Below are positions 36,201 to 47,902 of a DNA stretch of 64,000 bases, in pieces (position 1 is the stretch's first letter; each line of letters begins with the position of its first letter). Source of the DNA: Spodoptera frugiperda (taxonomy: Eukaryota; Arthropoda; Insecta; Lepidoptera; Noctuidae); assembly GCF_023101765.2 (NCBI RefSeq), contig NC_064227.1:8007592-8071591 (forward strand). The letters run 5' to 3'. Below the pieces are notes generated by a model, which was not told the DNA's origin, ran no database searches, and was given only the letters and a program-made list of their open reading frames with translations. The translations under genes and the position numbers were made by a program.

Positions 36201-39200
36201 CAAAACTATAATTTAGAGTTATCCAAAAAGGTTACGCCTCCAATTACATCTAAGTGCAGCCGGGAATGAATGCAATATCTTGCACTCACGACATTCGCAG
36301 GGCAGTCACGTCATGGAGCTTTGCATTGCTGCACGGTACTATACTGTAATGAAACCCATTTGTAGATAATAGTATAATTATTCTAGTAATTCATGCAGTC
36401 TTTTTTATATACTCCTAATTATATGTAAGAACTTATGTGTGTCACTTGTAAATGTTTCTTTAAATGTAACAACCACGTTTCACCATTCCTTTCACATTTC
36501 CGTTTAACACGCGAAACCTAAATTATCCTATATTACTATCCTATCTCTGAGTAAATACCACACCGTTCCTACTCCTGCTTTTCAAGCCAGAGCTCCGGTA
36601 ATTTTCTAGGCAGTCCGCAGAAAAATGAGATTTTGCGTATCATTCTTGTGTAGGGGCCATGCTAATCTTCTCTGTATCTATGTATGCACTGCCGAAAACA
36701 TCTAGCTTTCTTTTATATAATCTAATTGCTTTTATATAACTTGTTAACTTGTTTCATACTAGAATTTTCTCTTCAATCTATACTTAATATTATAAAGCTG
36801 AAGAGTTTGTTTGTTTGTTTGTTTGAACGCGCTAATCTCAGGAACTACTAGTCTGATTTGAATAATTCTTTTTGTGTTGGATAGCGCATTTATCGAGGAA
36901 GGTTATAGGCTATAAATCATCACGCCACGATCAATAGGAGTTGAGCAGTGCGGGTACGTGCGCGCGGAAGTAGCTAGTATACTATACATACGGTACCAAT
37001 TTTGTCTATTCGCTCCATCGACTATGCATATGCTCAATTATATTATATCCTGTTAGGTTAAGATACGAGTCGATTAGCTAAACCAATAGAGCGGAAGGTC
37101 AAGTGCTGCTAATATTAGGAATGTGCAAATATATTCACTTCTCTTACAAGCTTATTAATGCAGAACGTATAAGATAACCAGTTCTAAGTAATACTCGAGT
37201 ATTATTTAATATACCTTTTTTTGTAACTGGGGAAACATTTCAGAAGGCAAAGGTGCCAGCTTTTGGGAATAAAGACTAGGAAGAATGGGGTTTTATGGGA
37301 GGCCATGAAAACCACCCCATCACCATACTGAAGGTAATGGTGGGCCGTAGACATGATTACCAACCGACAAAAAAAAACAAATAAAAATACTTCATTTTCA
37401 TTATCTTTGACTGTCCATTAACAAACACCGCTTCTCATTTTCAGCCTCAATCCTTGGTCTGGCGCTGGTCGCCGGCATCATGGTGGCTCCCTTCAGCCTT
37501 CAGAACCTGGGCCGCAAGATGACCAACCAGCTCAGTTCTCTGCCTACCCTCGCAGGCTGGGGTCTACTGGCCGCGTCTAACGGACCTACTGCATTGATGG
37601 TCAGCAGATCTTTAGTGGTATGTCAGGTGCTTTTTATTTTAGAAGGCAATTTGTTTTTAAAAAGCCAACACTGCAATTGCAACTCCTCTCGTGGGCGTCC
37701 ACGGGTAGCATTCAACGTTTACTTTCATCTAGTGAGCATATGGAATACCGTGATAGATGTATTAGTGGGTGACCATTGTATAGCGGAATTGCGTGCTGTA
37801 ATGTCCAACTCTGCCTACCCCTTCGGGGATAAATGACATGATGTTGCATGAATCTAATAACCCAACCATAAAACTATTGCGAATTTGTGTATTATGTTCA
37901 GTCCATAACGAACGGTTTCCATGAAGTAAAAACGACTTCAATTGTTTTTAAAGTTATATTGTTTTCGCATACGCTACTATACTATGTTGTAGGTAAAAAT
38001 AAATTGCAGTGTATCAATAAAATCAATTGCTACCAATATATGTTATGAGCGGCGAATTGACTGGTCAGTGTAAAGAGTGCCAGTTCGATGTCCAACGCAA
38101 TCACGTGTCTACTGGCTACTGATCAGTCGTGATAGTCTCGTGATATTCATTGTACAATTTATAACAGATTTTAATTCAGGGTCTATTGAAATTAATTGTG
38201 CTCTGCTCTCCACACACATAGGAGGTATCTACCCATATATGTGTAGGTGCGCCCATTACAATGAGTCGTTGGCCGATAAATTCTTCACAAAAAGGTTATT
38301 TTTGTTGATACATTAATGTGTCAAGATCCAAATTTTAGTTTTAAACCCGAATACTAATCCGGGAAGTTAACGCAAAACTATGTTTTCAGGGTTTCGGCAT
38401 GGGCATACACGCAGCAGCTTCGTCAGTCTCCATAGCTGAGTACTCTGCCCCCAAACACCGAGGTGCCTTCCTCGCCACCATCGCCTTCTCCTTCGCCACC
38501 GGAATGCTGACCACCCATGTCTTCGGAACCTTCCTGCCCTGGAGAACAGCGGGACTGGCTTGTGGAAGCGTCTACATCATATCTCTAATCCTGGTCACAC
38601 TGGTACCAGAAACACCTCCGTACTTAGCCTCCAGAGGCCGTGTGGAAGAGTGCAAGAAATCTTTCTATTGGTTCAGAGGACACGACCCCATTTCAGAAAA
38701 GGAATTGAATATTCTTCTGCACAGCCAGAGGAAACCAGCAGTAATACCTATACGAGGATCTAGATGGCAGACATACAGACAAACAGTCAGAAAGCCAGAA
38801 TTTTACAAACCCACCCTGATCATGATGTTCATGTTTGTGCTGTTCCAAATATCGGGAATGACAGTAATCCCGTCCTATACAGTTCCGATAATGAGAGAAG
38901 TGACCGGCGGTGCCTTCGACTCGTATGTTAGCATGTTGGCGGTGGATGTCGTCAGGTTTGTAACGGCTGTTATATCCTGTTTCATAATCAACAAACTCCC
39001 CAGAAGAACTGTCCTCTTCACGAGTATTAGTATCACCGTGGTGTCTCTACTAAGCACTGCCATCCTCCTCTACATCAGAAATTTCGGTTACTTACCAGAT
39101 GAGTACAAGTGGACGCCTATTGTTCCTTTCACTGTGTATATCATCGGAAAGACCTTGGGAATCCTGTCAATACCCTGGGCTATCGCAGGGGAGGTATTCC

Positions 39201-39499
39201 CTCTAAAATACAGAAGTATAGGAGGTGGGATTTCAGGAATGTTCCTTTCTATTATGTTGTTCGTTGTGGTGAAAACTGCACCATACCTCTTCGAATGGAT
39301 CGGTTACAATGGCACATTCTGTGTATATGCAGTTTGTGTTGCCATTTGCGGGATGTTTTTATTCTATTTACTGCCAGAAACTAAAGGAAAGACATTGCAT
39401 GATATAGAGTGCCACTTCAAAGGGATTAAAAGTGAGAGTGGGCACGCGTTACCTGAAGGACAGAAGATGTTGGACCTTAAGAATGTGGAATCTAGATGA
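30270..39499 (+). CDS. facilitated trehalose transporter Tret1-like sugar transporter (MFS), four coding exons
   Basis: Coding parts are 30358-30402, 32379-32514, 37445-37617 and 38390-39499, giving 487 residues, the usual length of insect Tret1-like proteins. All acceptors (CAG) and donors (GT) are canonical; phases are 0, 1, 0. The start ATG 30358 has a good context (TTCCACC before it), and an in-frame TGA lies at 30310. The protein is a 12-helix major facilitator of the sugar porter family: GRK after helix 2 (residues 83-85), PETPPYLASRGR after helix 6 (191-202) and PETKGKTL at the end of helix 12 (447-454). It should act in the plasma membrane as a facilitative sugar carrier; trehalose is the family's textbook substrate, but specificity cannot be read here. 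The exon starting at 30270 follows a strong acceptor, so a 5' UTR exon lies upstream. A paralogue converges from 47267. Confidence 0.9.
30515..30765 (+). repeat. dispersed element G, copy 2
   Basis: This is the reverse complement of 11960-12200. It holds TCCGGTTCTCGAATGCGAAG, TTTAATCTTCGGCCGTAGG, TTGTTCACGAAAGTTCGCAA and ends GTTGAATTAGAGTA. It lies in intron 1 of the transporter. Confidence 0.6.
31483..31512 (+). repeat. solitary terminal repeat of the ACTAGCTG family
   Basis: ACTAGCTGACCCGGCAAACTT followed by CGTACCGCC matches the terminal repeats of the element at 33828-34265, but no partner end is evident nearby. Confidence 0.5.
31577..31735 (+). repeat. interspersed repeat C, internally deleted
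   Basis: TTTTTTATGGTATAAGCCGG, TATCACCTGATGGTAAGCAA and AGAATTGGAATGGGGGTAAT; intronic. Confidence 0.7.
33072..33284 (-). repeat. SINE B, left half of a head-to-head pair
   Basis: CGTCACGCC...CCCCGAAGCGGTAGGCAGAGG, TTATGGCATGTAATGTACACC, ACTACTGAGAAATTTTCGAA and the partial head TTTGCCCAACGCGGG. It runs directly into an inverted partner at 33285. Confidence 0.7.
33285..33436 (+). repeat. SINE B, right half of a head-to-head pair
   Basis: TTTTTTTCGGTTTTTTGAAA, TTTCTCAGTAGGCTTACCAC, GTGCACCTCTGCCTATCCC and GGGGATAAAAAGGCGTGACG; it lacks the tRNA-like head. Confidence 0.7.
33828..34265. mobile_element. non-autonomous element with about 30-bp terminal inverted repeats
   Basis: The left end ACTAGCAAACCAGGCGAACTC (to CGTTTCGCC) is mirrored by the right end, which reads GGCGGTACGGAGTTTGCTGG then GCCAGCTAGT. 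The 438 bp interior has no coding frame. It lies in intron 2 of the transporter. Confidence 0.65.
34601..34768 (+). repeat. RTE/SINE-like repeat E
   Basis: TACTTAATATTATAAATGCAA, TCGCGTCGGAACGGCTGAAG, GGGATGAAATTTAGAAAAGGG and TACTTTTTATCCCAAGGGAA; intronic. Confidence 0.7.
35134..35300 (+). mobile_element. SINE A insertion with 12-bp target-site duplication
   Basis: GGTAGTTATCGT at 35134-35145 recurs at 35289-35300, after an A run. The inserted SINE A (35146-35288) is 5'-truncated, with a short internal deletion around the SINE's CAGTAAGAGTCTGACACTCC block. It is a young intronic insertion. Confidence 0.85.
35606..35784 (-). repeat. interspersed repeat C
   Basis: ATTACCCCCCTCCCCAATC, TAACGCACTTGTAACGCCTC and the end CGTCTGCTCGTTTACCGGC; intronic. 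Confidence 0.75.
35836..36054 (+). repeat. SINE B copy
   Basis: Head TGCCTCGTTGGCCAAGTG with box B GGTTCGTTTCC, body TTCGGTTTTTCGAAAATTTC and GGCAATAGGCTTACCACC, end CTTCGGGGATTGAAGGCG. ORFs on both strands here are incidental. Confidence 0.75.
36547..36702 (-). repeat. U6 snRNA pseudogene fused to a 5'-truncated SINE A
   Basis: On the minus strand a U6-like sequence (about 36702-36628) carries TTCGGCAGTGCATACATAG, then GATACAGAGAAGATTAGCATG and GGCCCCTACACAAGAATGATA. It has lost part of the U6 segment between the 5' stem and GATACAGAG. Its 3' end runs into CATTTTT and at once into SINE A sequence (CTGCGGACTGCCTAG...). It is not a functional U6 gene. It lies in intron 2 of the transporter. 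Confidence 0.75.
36774..36976 (+). repeat. RTE/SINE-like repeat E, variant
   Basis: TACTTAATATTATAAAGCTGA, (GTTT) tandem units, CTCAGGAACTACTAGTCTGA and a tail GCGGAAGTAGCTAGT. Confidence 0.6.
37700..37845 (+). repeat. SINE B tail fragment in intron 3
   Basis: GTGGGTGACCATTGTATAGCG, GTGCTGTAATGTCCAACTCTG and CCCCTTCGGGGATAAATGAC. The reading frame that runs from exon 3 into this region is read-through and not coding. Confidence 0.5.
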
Positions 39500-40018
39500 A
39501 GAGGAACTTGAGATAACAGGATGTGCTTTACTGCTTTGGTGCAGTTGGAGGGAGGAGTGGCTTTATTTAATACGTTCAATGCTCCGGAGTTGCGAGTATC
39601 TTGTCTTGGTACCGTCATGTCACTGTTTTCATCTGTCTATTGTGACAATCATGATTGGAACTTGAGACAAAAAGGAAATTTGCATCAGGTTCCGTCATGT
39701 GATGAACTAGTCAAGAGAAGCACTTCCAGAGCACTGAAAGTGTTAATACGTAGTTACGAGAAATATAAACAGATCAGAAAAGAAATTAGTTTTATTTACT
39801 TATCTGAGATTGACACTTCACAATGTATAAATTAAGTACGTGTAGTAATTCATAAGTTAAGTTACATGTAACTACAATTAAATTACTAGAGAACCAAACA
39901 ACAGTCACAATGATACACACAAACATACAAGACTTTTGTCACCAAATTGATTAAATTGTCTATCTAATTATATCTATCCCTTAAGTCCGAATATTTGTTA
40001 AATAGTTCAACACACGTT
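39500..40018. terminator. convergent 3' ends of the two transporter genes
   Basis: Only 519 bp separate the two stop codons. A plus-strand ATTAAA lies at 39877-39882, and a minus-strand AATAAA (TTTATT on +) lies at 39791-39796. With these signals the two mature 3' UTRs would overlap by roughly 80-100 bp. The poly(A) assignments are inference. Confidence 0.4.
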
Positions 40019-43000
40019 TTAGTACATTATGACAGAACTGACTCTTCTCATAGTTTCTCTGCCATTCGGCTGGCCATTCTTCAGTGGCTCCAAACTCTTC
40101 CTGTCAGTGGTCTGTCCTCGGAAACTGTCCTCGATCTCCTGCAGCGTCTTGTCCTTCGTCTCTGGCAACATCAGCCAGACGACTGACATACACAACGCGA
40201 CCACACCGGCGTACAGGTAGTACGTCCACGACAGGCCGATAGCATTCGTCAATACCGGGAAACACTTCAGAGCCACGAAGAAATTGAGAGACAAACCAAG
40301 AATACTGATACCACTGCCTAAACCACGATATTCCAATGGGAAGATCTCCCCTGACACAGCAAATGGTATCGAAGATATACCCACAGTTAATGAGAACATG
40401 TAAATTCCTATTAAAGCTATTGGCAGCCACTGGCCCTGTATCGGCAGTTTATCATTCTGTTTTGCATAAACGTAAAATCCTTTCGCAACGTATGAGAAAA
40501 TACATATCAAGCCAGTGCTGAACAGCAGTGTCCGTCTCTTCATAGTCTTCATCAGGTAAATAGCGAGCAGGTTGCATATCAGTCTCTCAATATCCAAAGC
40601 TACCATGATCAGTTTAGCGTTGGCTTCAGGCCCCACCACCTGCCTGATGATGTCTGTCGCATACGAACTGATGACGTTAATTCCAGCAAATTGGAACATT
40701 ACGTATAGGAACACCATTATAATGATAGGTTTGTAGAATTCTGGTTTCCTTATAGTCACTCCTAAATACCTGAAGTAGCGTCTTGTCTTTGCACCAAACG
40801 AGAGACTCAAGTCAGTTACACTTGCTTTTTTCGCCATACTCTGAGCAGCTATCATCTTCTCCAACTCATCCAATTCAGCATCACCGTCTCCACGGAGCCA
40901 GATGTAGACTTTCCTAGCCTCGTCTATTCTTCCTTTTGCAATCAGCCACGATGGCGACTCAGGGTTGTAAATGATGAGGCAGAGACTCGTGAATGTGATG
41001 AAGGAGCATATCAAGGCGCTTTGTTGCCAGCTGAAGTATGTTCCCAATGAGTGACAGAATAACACTCCTATTGTTAGTGACAGTGATACGCAAGTGAGGA
41101 ACGGTCCTCTGTTCACCGGGTCAGTCATTTCCCCGATGATGATGGAGCCGAGGGGCCCCAGCATGCCCATGGCTACACCCTGGAGGAACCGGCTGGCGAT
41201 GAGGCCGGCGACGTTCTGCACCAGGAGTAGCGTGAACCAGCCGATCAGGACAGGGAAGATGGTCAGCAGATGTGACTTCTTTCTTCCGAGGACATCCATG
41301 AGTGGCGTGATGATTATGTTGCCAGCAACTAACGCGAAGCCGATGATTGATGCTGGAAATAAGAAAAAAAAATTTTTAGACGTTTTTCTTTTATTTTAGT
41401 TAGTCCAGTAACCTCTACCTACAAATAAATTACTAATCAAAACACGAGTTGGGTACGATATGTATCTACAGCGATAACGCCAAACACGCACAAATTACAC
41501 GTGTATATTTCATTTATCTTCTACTCCTAAGGTCAGCAGTTTTGGTCCAATAGTGGGGTAATATCATTGTCCTTACCTATCCATGACTCCTCGCTGGGAG
41601 TGGCGTGTATGTGAGACTCTGGGAGACGGAGGCTGGGGATCAAGATGGCGGCGAAGCCGATGACACAGCCGTGAGCGATGATGTTCGTCGACACACTCGC
41701 TGTCACGAACGCCTGGAATCATCATTACAACATAGTTAGACTTTGAAATTAATAAAGTTATCATTGGCCCATTTCCATCCACTGGACTGTTGAACAGCTG
41801 AACATAGACCTATCCATAGAAAATACAGAGGGTGATCTTAAAGTTAAGTTTAGTAGTAAAGGTCGGTTCATATCTGACGTAAAATACGTCGAGCGTATCA
41901 TCGGTCGGTTTTTCTATACATTTGTCTGTTCTGACGTTACGCGACCGATGATACGCGACGCATGCTTCGTCAGATATGAACTGACCCTTATATGTAGGTG
42001 TCATCGTGCAAAGAATGAACACATAGTCCTCTGTTTGTGTGCAACCTAGGGGAATTATCTGCAGCATGTTCACGTAATGAAGCCTGCATCCTCTAAACCG
42101 ACAGACGCGCCCTCTATGACACTAATGTGTTGAAGTTGTTTACGAGTATGGACTTCAAACTTTGGTATTTTGCAATCACAAATCAAAACATAATAATATA
42201 GTCTGCTACTGATATCTATATACCTTTCTTTGTGTAATTAAAACAACAAAAATATAACAACCTTAACCGACTTTACAAAGGTGAAGTGCTATTCCAATCC
42301 AAGTGCACATTGATAACGTAGAACTCGATCGAGAGATTATTTACTAACTTTTTAAATACGCTGTTAGATTACAAATTATGTTTTATTACAAATGCGTCGA
42401 TTAAAATTGTAATTACCATCTTTCGATTAGATATGTAATCTGATTATTTGGTAATTAAAACGTAGGCTATAATAATTGCGCGTTGTTCAAGAGCTAGGTC
42501 GTTGGTTGACACATCACACATGGCTCCCTTGAGAACTAAGAATATGATAATTTAAGAGGTAAGTAAGGTACAGTCGCCAAAGATGGCCCAGTAAGAAATA
42601 CATTTGTGTTAAAATGCCAAAAACTTTACAAAATTTTTTGGATATCTCGTTTTCAAATAATATTATAACATCCAATGTTTTTCTTAAATTTATTTATCTG
42701 GAAGATTTTACGAGGCTTTGAAATAAGGTGGGCCTTATTAGGTGCCTTTACCTTATAAATAAGGATAAGAAAGTTCGCATTTTTAGACAGCTATGCAAAC
42801 AATTTTATTACAATCACATCACCTACAACAAAGTAAATTTTCCAAAAATCATATTAATTGGCCAACTGGGTAAAGTTATTTACACATTCTAAATGTAGAA
42901 CAGCTGTATACGATTCACATAATATTGTTTACATATTGTTCTAAGGAGTGTGGAAACGTGAATAGTTTTTATTTTTGGTTTAAAGAATACATCGAATGCA

Positions 43001-46000
43001 CAAAAATTAATTTACGAGAAACATTTGTTGAGGAAGAGTGAATGGCGTCAATTCTCTCAGGTCAGACAGAGTACATACAAAATTAATTATGTATTATTAC
43101 CTAATATTCAATTTCCTTAATTTTCAGCGAAATCTGTGGAATGTTGCTCTGTACAACTGTTAATAAGATAACATTTTCGCATGACAACAAAATAGCAAAG
43201 ACGAACAACGTGCAAATTAAAAAAAAAAACAGATCGTCAACTATGATAACTGTTACAAATGACGTATTATCTGCTGCCTTGGGATATAAGGATATAAATG
43301 ATAACGCCGTACTCTCATGATAACATCTTATCACCACATCTATTAATTTTGATTCATGATAACACGCTAGGACACATGATTCCATGTTAACCGGCTACTA
43401 ATATATAATTTATCTTGTGAATGCTACAGATTGACGGCCAAATTATTTCTAATACGTGATATCAGTTATCAGTAAATAAGTAGCTTGATGATCGAGTCAT
43501 CGCAAGTTAGATTGTTGAGCAAATTATGACAGGTTTGATCTCCGATTTTTTTATGGACCAAGCTACCGCCCATTGACTCATTAAACACCAGTGGAGTTAC
43601 AAGTGTGTTGCCGGGCTTTTGGGGGGTAAGGAATTTAAGAGTCGTTGGCAATTGGGAAGATTGGGAAGGGGGGTAATTGAGCCTCCTCACTCACACAACG
43701 CAAGAGTTGTTTCACGTCGATTTACTGTGAGGCCGTGGTACCACTCCGGTCGAGCCATTCGTGCCGAAGTATGGATCTCCTACACTTAAAATGATCGGAT
43801 CTAAGTGTGTATTATAGCGGTTTCCAGCATTTGAAATATACCACAATCGACATCTAGGATCGAGCGTGAGTCTAATAACATAGCATTATCCACAATTCAG
43901 TCCAAATATACTTAAAAATAATCCCTAAAAGCAATCTATATCAGTGTTTCTGAACTCTGTGATCGTATCTATCACTACAACAACATGCATCGAAATCGTT
44001 CCAGCACTTCACACGAAAATGTGCAATAAACATACTAACACTTGTATTTACTAGCTAAGATTAATTGGGATTAACAATATCTTTATTGTGTTTTCTACAA
44101 GTAGTCGTTAAAGTATTTATATAACACAAGTACTACCTGCAAGGTGATTCTAAGTATATAAATAATAGCTGCAGACTACCTAGCGGGTTTACCGGGGCTC
44201 CGGCTCGAAAAACAGGAGTAGGAACGGGGTGGATTTTAGTCAGTAAGAGTCTGACACTCCCTCTCGCCTCGCTCAGGGCAAAGGCGCCCAAAATAATACA
44301 AATACATATTTGTACGTTGTTGCAACAACGTGTAACGTACATTGAAACATCAAACAACGTGTAACGTACAATGCAACGTGCAACAACGTAACGTAACGCC
44401 TTACACCCCGAAGCATCGGGACTGTGGTCGAGGGTTACGTATTGGTTATTGGTTCTTTCGGCTTTCAATGTTCGGAAGCCCGACTCCTGAGGCCTACTAA
44501 GCACTTATTAGTCTAAACACTCCTCCATTTCTACATCAGACCCATAACGCTATGAGTCGAGTTATCGAGAATATGTCACTCTATATTATATATGCAAAAC
44601 AACGAAATTTTCCGACCCATATCCATACATAATAGACGCATTATTATAAGAAACACCACCCATGAAAGACGATGTTTACGACTTCTTCCTAATTTGAACA
44701 TAGTTCACAAACTAACTCTAAATATTTGATCAAATACATTGTTTATATGACAAGTTGAGAAGCGTCATGTGAATTTTCTACCTTTCAGCAGAGCATTAAA
44801 TGTGTTAGGATCGTAGTTGGTAGTAGTTTGTAATTTCTGCCTTAAGGATGTTTTTCTACCTGAGATATGCTATGTAACTATGCTATAGGATTTAATAGCT
44901 AAACTGTGAAACTGTGTGACCATTTCCACTGGTACTAAGCTGTGTTACGGTGCAAATAATTGTTAGATGTGCAATGAAGATGCGCCACCGCAAAATAGCT
45001 GTGCGAGGAAGATGCGCAGCTCGAGTATGCGATGTATCGATAGTATGCCTCCATAGCTGACGCATCATTCCATATTAAAATATATCTTAGTTGATTTCGT
45101 ATCCACCAGTACTAAGCTATGTGTACCAATGAATATGATTGATGTAAGCCAAACACATCCACAGCAACGTAGCATAGCACATCTCTGACGGAAAAGCACC
45201 CTCAATCTCAGTAGGAAATTTATAAAATATTTAATATTAATGTCTTTGTTTTCATTCAAAAACCAAACAATACGAAGTCTTGCTTCTTAAAAACACGTAC
45301 GATGGTCGTTGACGGGAAAATAAGCATTCGATTACACGTGTCGCTTACTTCGGGGAAAAACGAACGAAGATGTTATATTCACGACAGAATTTTCCGATTA
45401 CAAACGTGTACAGATTACAATGAGGTAAGGTAAGTGTCCATACAAAATAAATATTGACACGAGTAGCATTCAACGATCAATCTTCATTAGTTTAGCTGTT
45501 GTTAGATTATCTTTTGCGCAATTAACAAATAGGTAAGTGAGTGAGGAACAATAGCACTTATAGATAATATCAATAAATCAATTACCTACAAAGTTAACAC
45601 GTTTAAACATTGTTGAGGGAATTTCTTTAAGTAGGTAGTATCAAAGAATTATTTAATGAGATACCTATACTCAAACAGTTAATCTTGATACAACTTAATG
45701 ATGATTCTGAAACGATGCATGATTCGATGATCGATGATGCAGTATAAGTAATCGATTGGCTCGTGTATTCATCTCCACAATTAGATATCAGCGGGTTCGA
45801 AGTTTCTCTGGCCATGCATGAGGACCAGATAACTTTGATAAACTGATTATAGTAGGAAAAATGGAAGGAAAACGACCACGCGGTCAATTACCCATAGGTC
45901 TGACCAGATTAAGGCATTAACAGGACTTATTGTTACCACTGCCTTAAGACAAACCGAAGACAGGGTGGTGTAAAAGAACTGGCAAGAAGATTGTCAACGA

Positions 46001-47267
46001 CTCCATTCAATTGTTTTAAGATGGACACAATCTTCTAAAGTAAAGTCAATAAAGTAGATCCCCTAAGCCGTGCGAGTGTGATCACCCTAGGCTCAATTCC
46101 CCCTACTATATCCCTCAATCCTCAAATACCCTATCCTAACATCTAAAAGGCCGGCAACGCACTCGTAACTCCACCCTGGTGTTTTGAGTGTCCACGAGCA
46201 GAACCGATTACTCGACATCAGGTGATACGTCTAGTTGTTTGCCAGCCTATAACCTTCAACTCCCCCTGGACAGCTAAGCATACCAGGTACCAGTGATCAC
46301 AGTCAGTTTGTCATTGAAAATCATTGTGACGAAGAAAATACTTCGCACAGATAAAGCTAATTAGCAGATTAGTAACGACAAACAATGCTTAATGGAGGCG
46401 ACAGAAATATCAAGACAAATAGGACATTATGTCGCTAAATAAAAGTTTAACTATGTTTTGAAACGGATTAATTATGTTATTTTATGGTGTAATGATGGAT
46501 TAACTTAACATTACGGCACGACTTGTAATAACTTTAATCCCCGAAAGGGTAAGGTAGGACTAGAAACTATGTAAAACGTACTTTTCAGTCGTTATGTACG
46601 GTAAAACGGGGTGAATAGTATTTAAAGCGTGAATAGACACAGGAAAAGGAATGAATTTTAGAACATTTTCCCAATATTTATTTCCTCTTCTGTATCTATT
46701 CACCCCATTTTACGGTGTATAATAGAAGATATATATTTTTTTAAGTCTTTCATCTTTCATTGCGAATAGAAAACTGCTGAAGGCCTTCCTCCGCTAACGT
46801 TGGTCACTGATGATCCCTCGTGGTCTTTAACGTGTTATTATTAACAATACAGCGATGCAATAATTTCCGTCATCCTAACCTACTTTAATTAATAAAAATT
46901 GTAGATATTAAGAAAAGAAAAGAAAATGTCACTTGAACTTTTGCTTCAGTTTTCTTTCAGGTTTCAGTGGATTTTAAACGTACGCGTTTCTACTGGGTTT
47001 ATTTTGCCATAAAATCATTGATTATATTAATTACCTATTACTTAAGGTAAAATTAAATAGTTACAATAGTACATGTTCAGTGCACTACGTATTTTTCTGT
47101 GTTCCCAAAATTTATTTTTGGTCGGAGTTCGGATTTCATAAAAACATTTAAAAAGATAAAAATGTGATCAAGAGTTTGAGAATCACTTTAAAAAAAAATT
47201 AAAGAAAACAAACCTGTCTCCAGAACGGCGAAAACCTCTCCTTCCTTTGCTTCTGTAGTTCACCCAT
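40019..47267 (-). CDS. facilitated trehalose transporter Tret1-like sugar transporter (MFS), three coding exons
   Basis: Coding exons on the minus strand are 47267-47214, 41712-41577 and 41352-40019, giving 507 residues. Donors (GT) and acceptors (CAG) are canonical; phases are 0 and 1. The start ATG 47267 follows ACAAA, and the first exon encodes only 18 cytosolic residues, rich in Lys and Arg. It is a 12-helix sugar porter: DVLGRKK after helix 2 (83-89), PESPSWLIAKGR after helix 6 (194-205) and PETKDKTL after helix 12 (460-467), then a hydrophilic tail. Exon 2 is exactly 136 nt, as in the convergent paralogue, and both end within the codon of SWIAS. The paralogue's third coding intron is missing here. 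Family membership is secure; the substrate is not known. Confidence 0.9.
41859..41988. repeat. palindromic MITE in intron 1
   Basis: GGTCGGTTCATATCTGACGTA...GTATCATCGGTCGG is mirrored by CCGATGATACGCG...GTCAGATATGAACTGACCC. Nearly the whole 130 bp is self-complementary. Confidence 0.7.
41989..43547. other. intron 1, no recognised element
   Basis: AT-rich sequence with a short repeat-like piece at 42690-42770 (AAGGTGGGCCTTATTAGGTG), which shares the AAGGCCTTATT theme seen near 51000 and 52075. Nothing coding. Confidence 0.45.
43548..43790 (+). repeat. interspersed repeat C
   Basis: AAACACCAGTGGAGTTACAAG, GGGAAGATTGGGAAGGGGGG, TGAGGCCGTGGTACCACTCC and CCATTCGTGCCGAAGTATGG; intronic. The minus-strand ORF here is incidental. 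Confidence 0.7.
44165..44284 (+). repeat. SINE A copy without A tail
   Basis: TAGCTGCAGACTACCTAGCGG, GGTGGATTTTAGTCAGTAAG and CCCTCTCGCCTCGCTCAGGG. It then breaks into a stretch with repeated AACGTGTAACGTAC units. Confidence 0.7.
46085..46250 (-). repeat. interspersed repeat C, decayed
   Basis: AAAAGGCCGGCAACGCACTCG, TCGACATCAGGTGATACGTC and GTTTGCCAGCCTATAA; intronic. Confidence 0.6.
46604..46722. repeat. palindromic MITE (GGGGTGAATAG family), copy 1
   Basis: CGGTAAAACGGGGTGAATAG at the left is mirrored by CTATTCACCCCATTTTACGG at the right, with a second inner match GTGAATAGACACAG / CTGTATCTATTCAC. Copy 2 is at 51478-51580. Confidence 0.7.
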
Positions 47268-47902
47268 TTTGTTTAAATTGTCTTTTACAAATACAAAATC
47301 ACCTTCTTCACAGATTAATGTTCAAACTATTGTGATTTCATTATAAGCACGGAGACGTTCACTGCACTGCACAGACGGACAGAGGTGTGAGTTATCGACT
47401 AATCGACGTGATACTACCTGATAGTGATTAGATAAATCTCATTACTTATAACTAGCGAATTGCGCGGCTTCACCTGCTCTGTCTCAGCTCCTTATGATCG
47501 TAGCGTGATGTTTAATACACTATATAACTTTCCTCGATATATGTCTTATCCAGCACTTTAAGACTTATTAAATTCGGACCAACAGTTCCGGAGATTAACG
47601 CGCACAAACAAACTCTTTAGCTTTATATATTTGTATGTGTAGATGTTAATGAGACGATGTTACTGCCAGGTAGACTGAACGACAACTGATCGTCATGCCA
47701 CGGCTATTCACCTTCAGCACTAAGGAATAGACGTTTATGGGCCCTATTTCAATGTGTATCGCTTGGCCATTCAATGTGGTCATGTGGTTATTTTTTATTG
47801 GTCACTCTCTAGGCTGGTGGTAAGCTATGATTACAATGGATTTTACCTGCCCATGCCGTTGAAGACCCTTGGGGGAAGGTTCTGGTAAAGAATTGCACTC
47901 CT

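Larger units (their letters stand above)
44285..47213. other. remainder of intron 1
   Basis: It holds short tandem words (CAACGTGTAACGTACA, about 44320-44395), a repeat C fragment at 46085-46250 and a palindromic MITE at 46604-46722. No coding exon is seen. Confidence 0.5.

Noticed and set aside
36628..36702. Functional U6 snRNA gene
   Set aside because: Part of the conserved central region is missing, several bases differ and there is no promoter context; it is fused to a SINE.
37480..37836. 118-codon ORF extending past exon 3 of the transporter
   Set aside because: Only the part up to 37617 is exon; the rest runs through a clear GT donor into a SINE B fragment.
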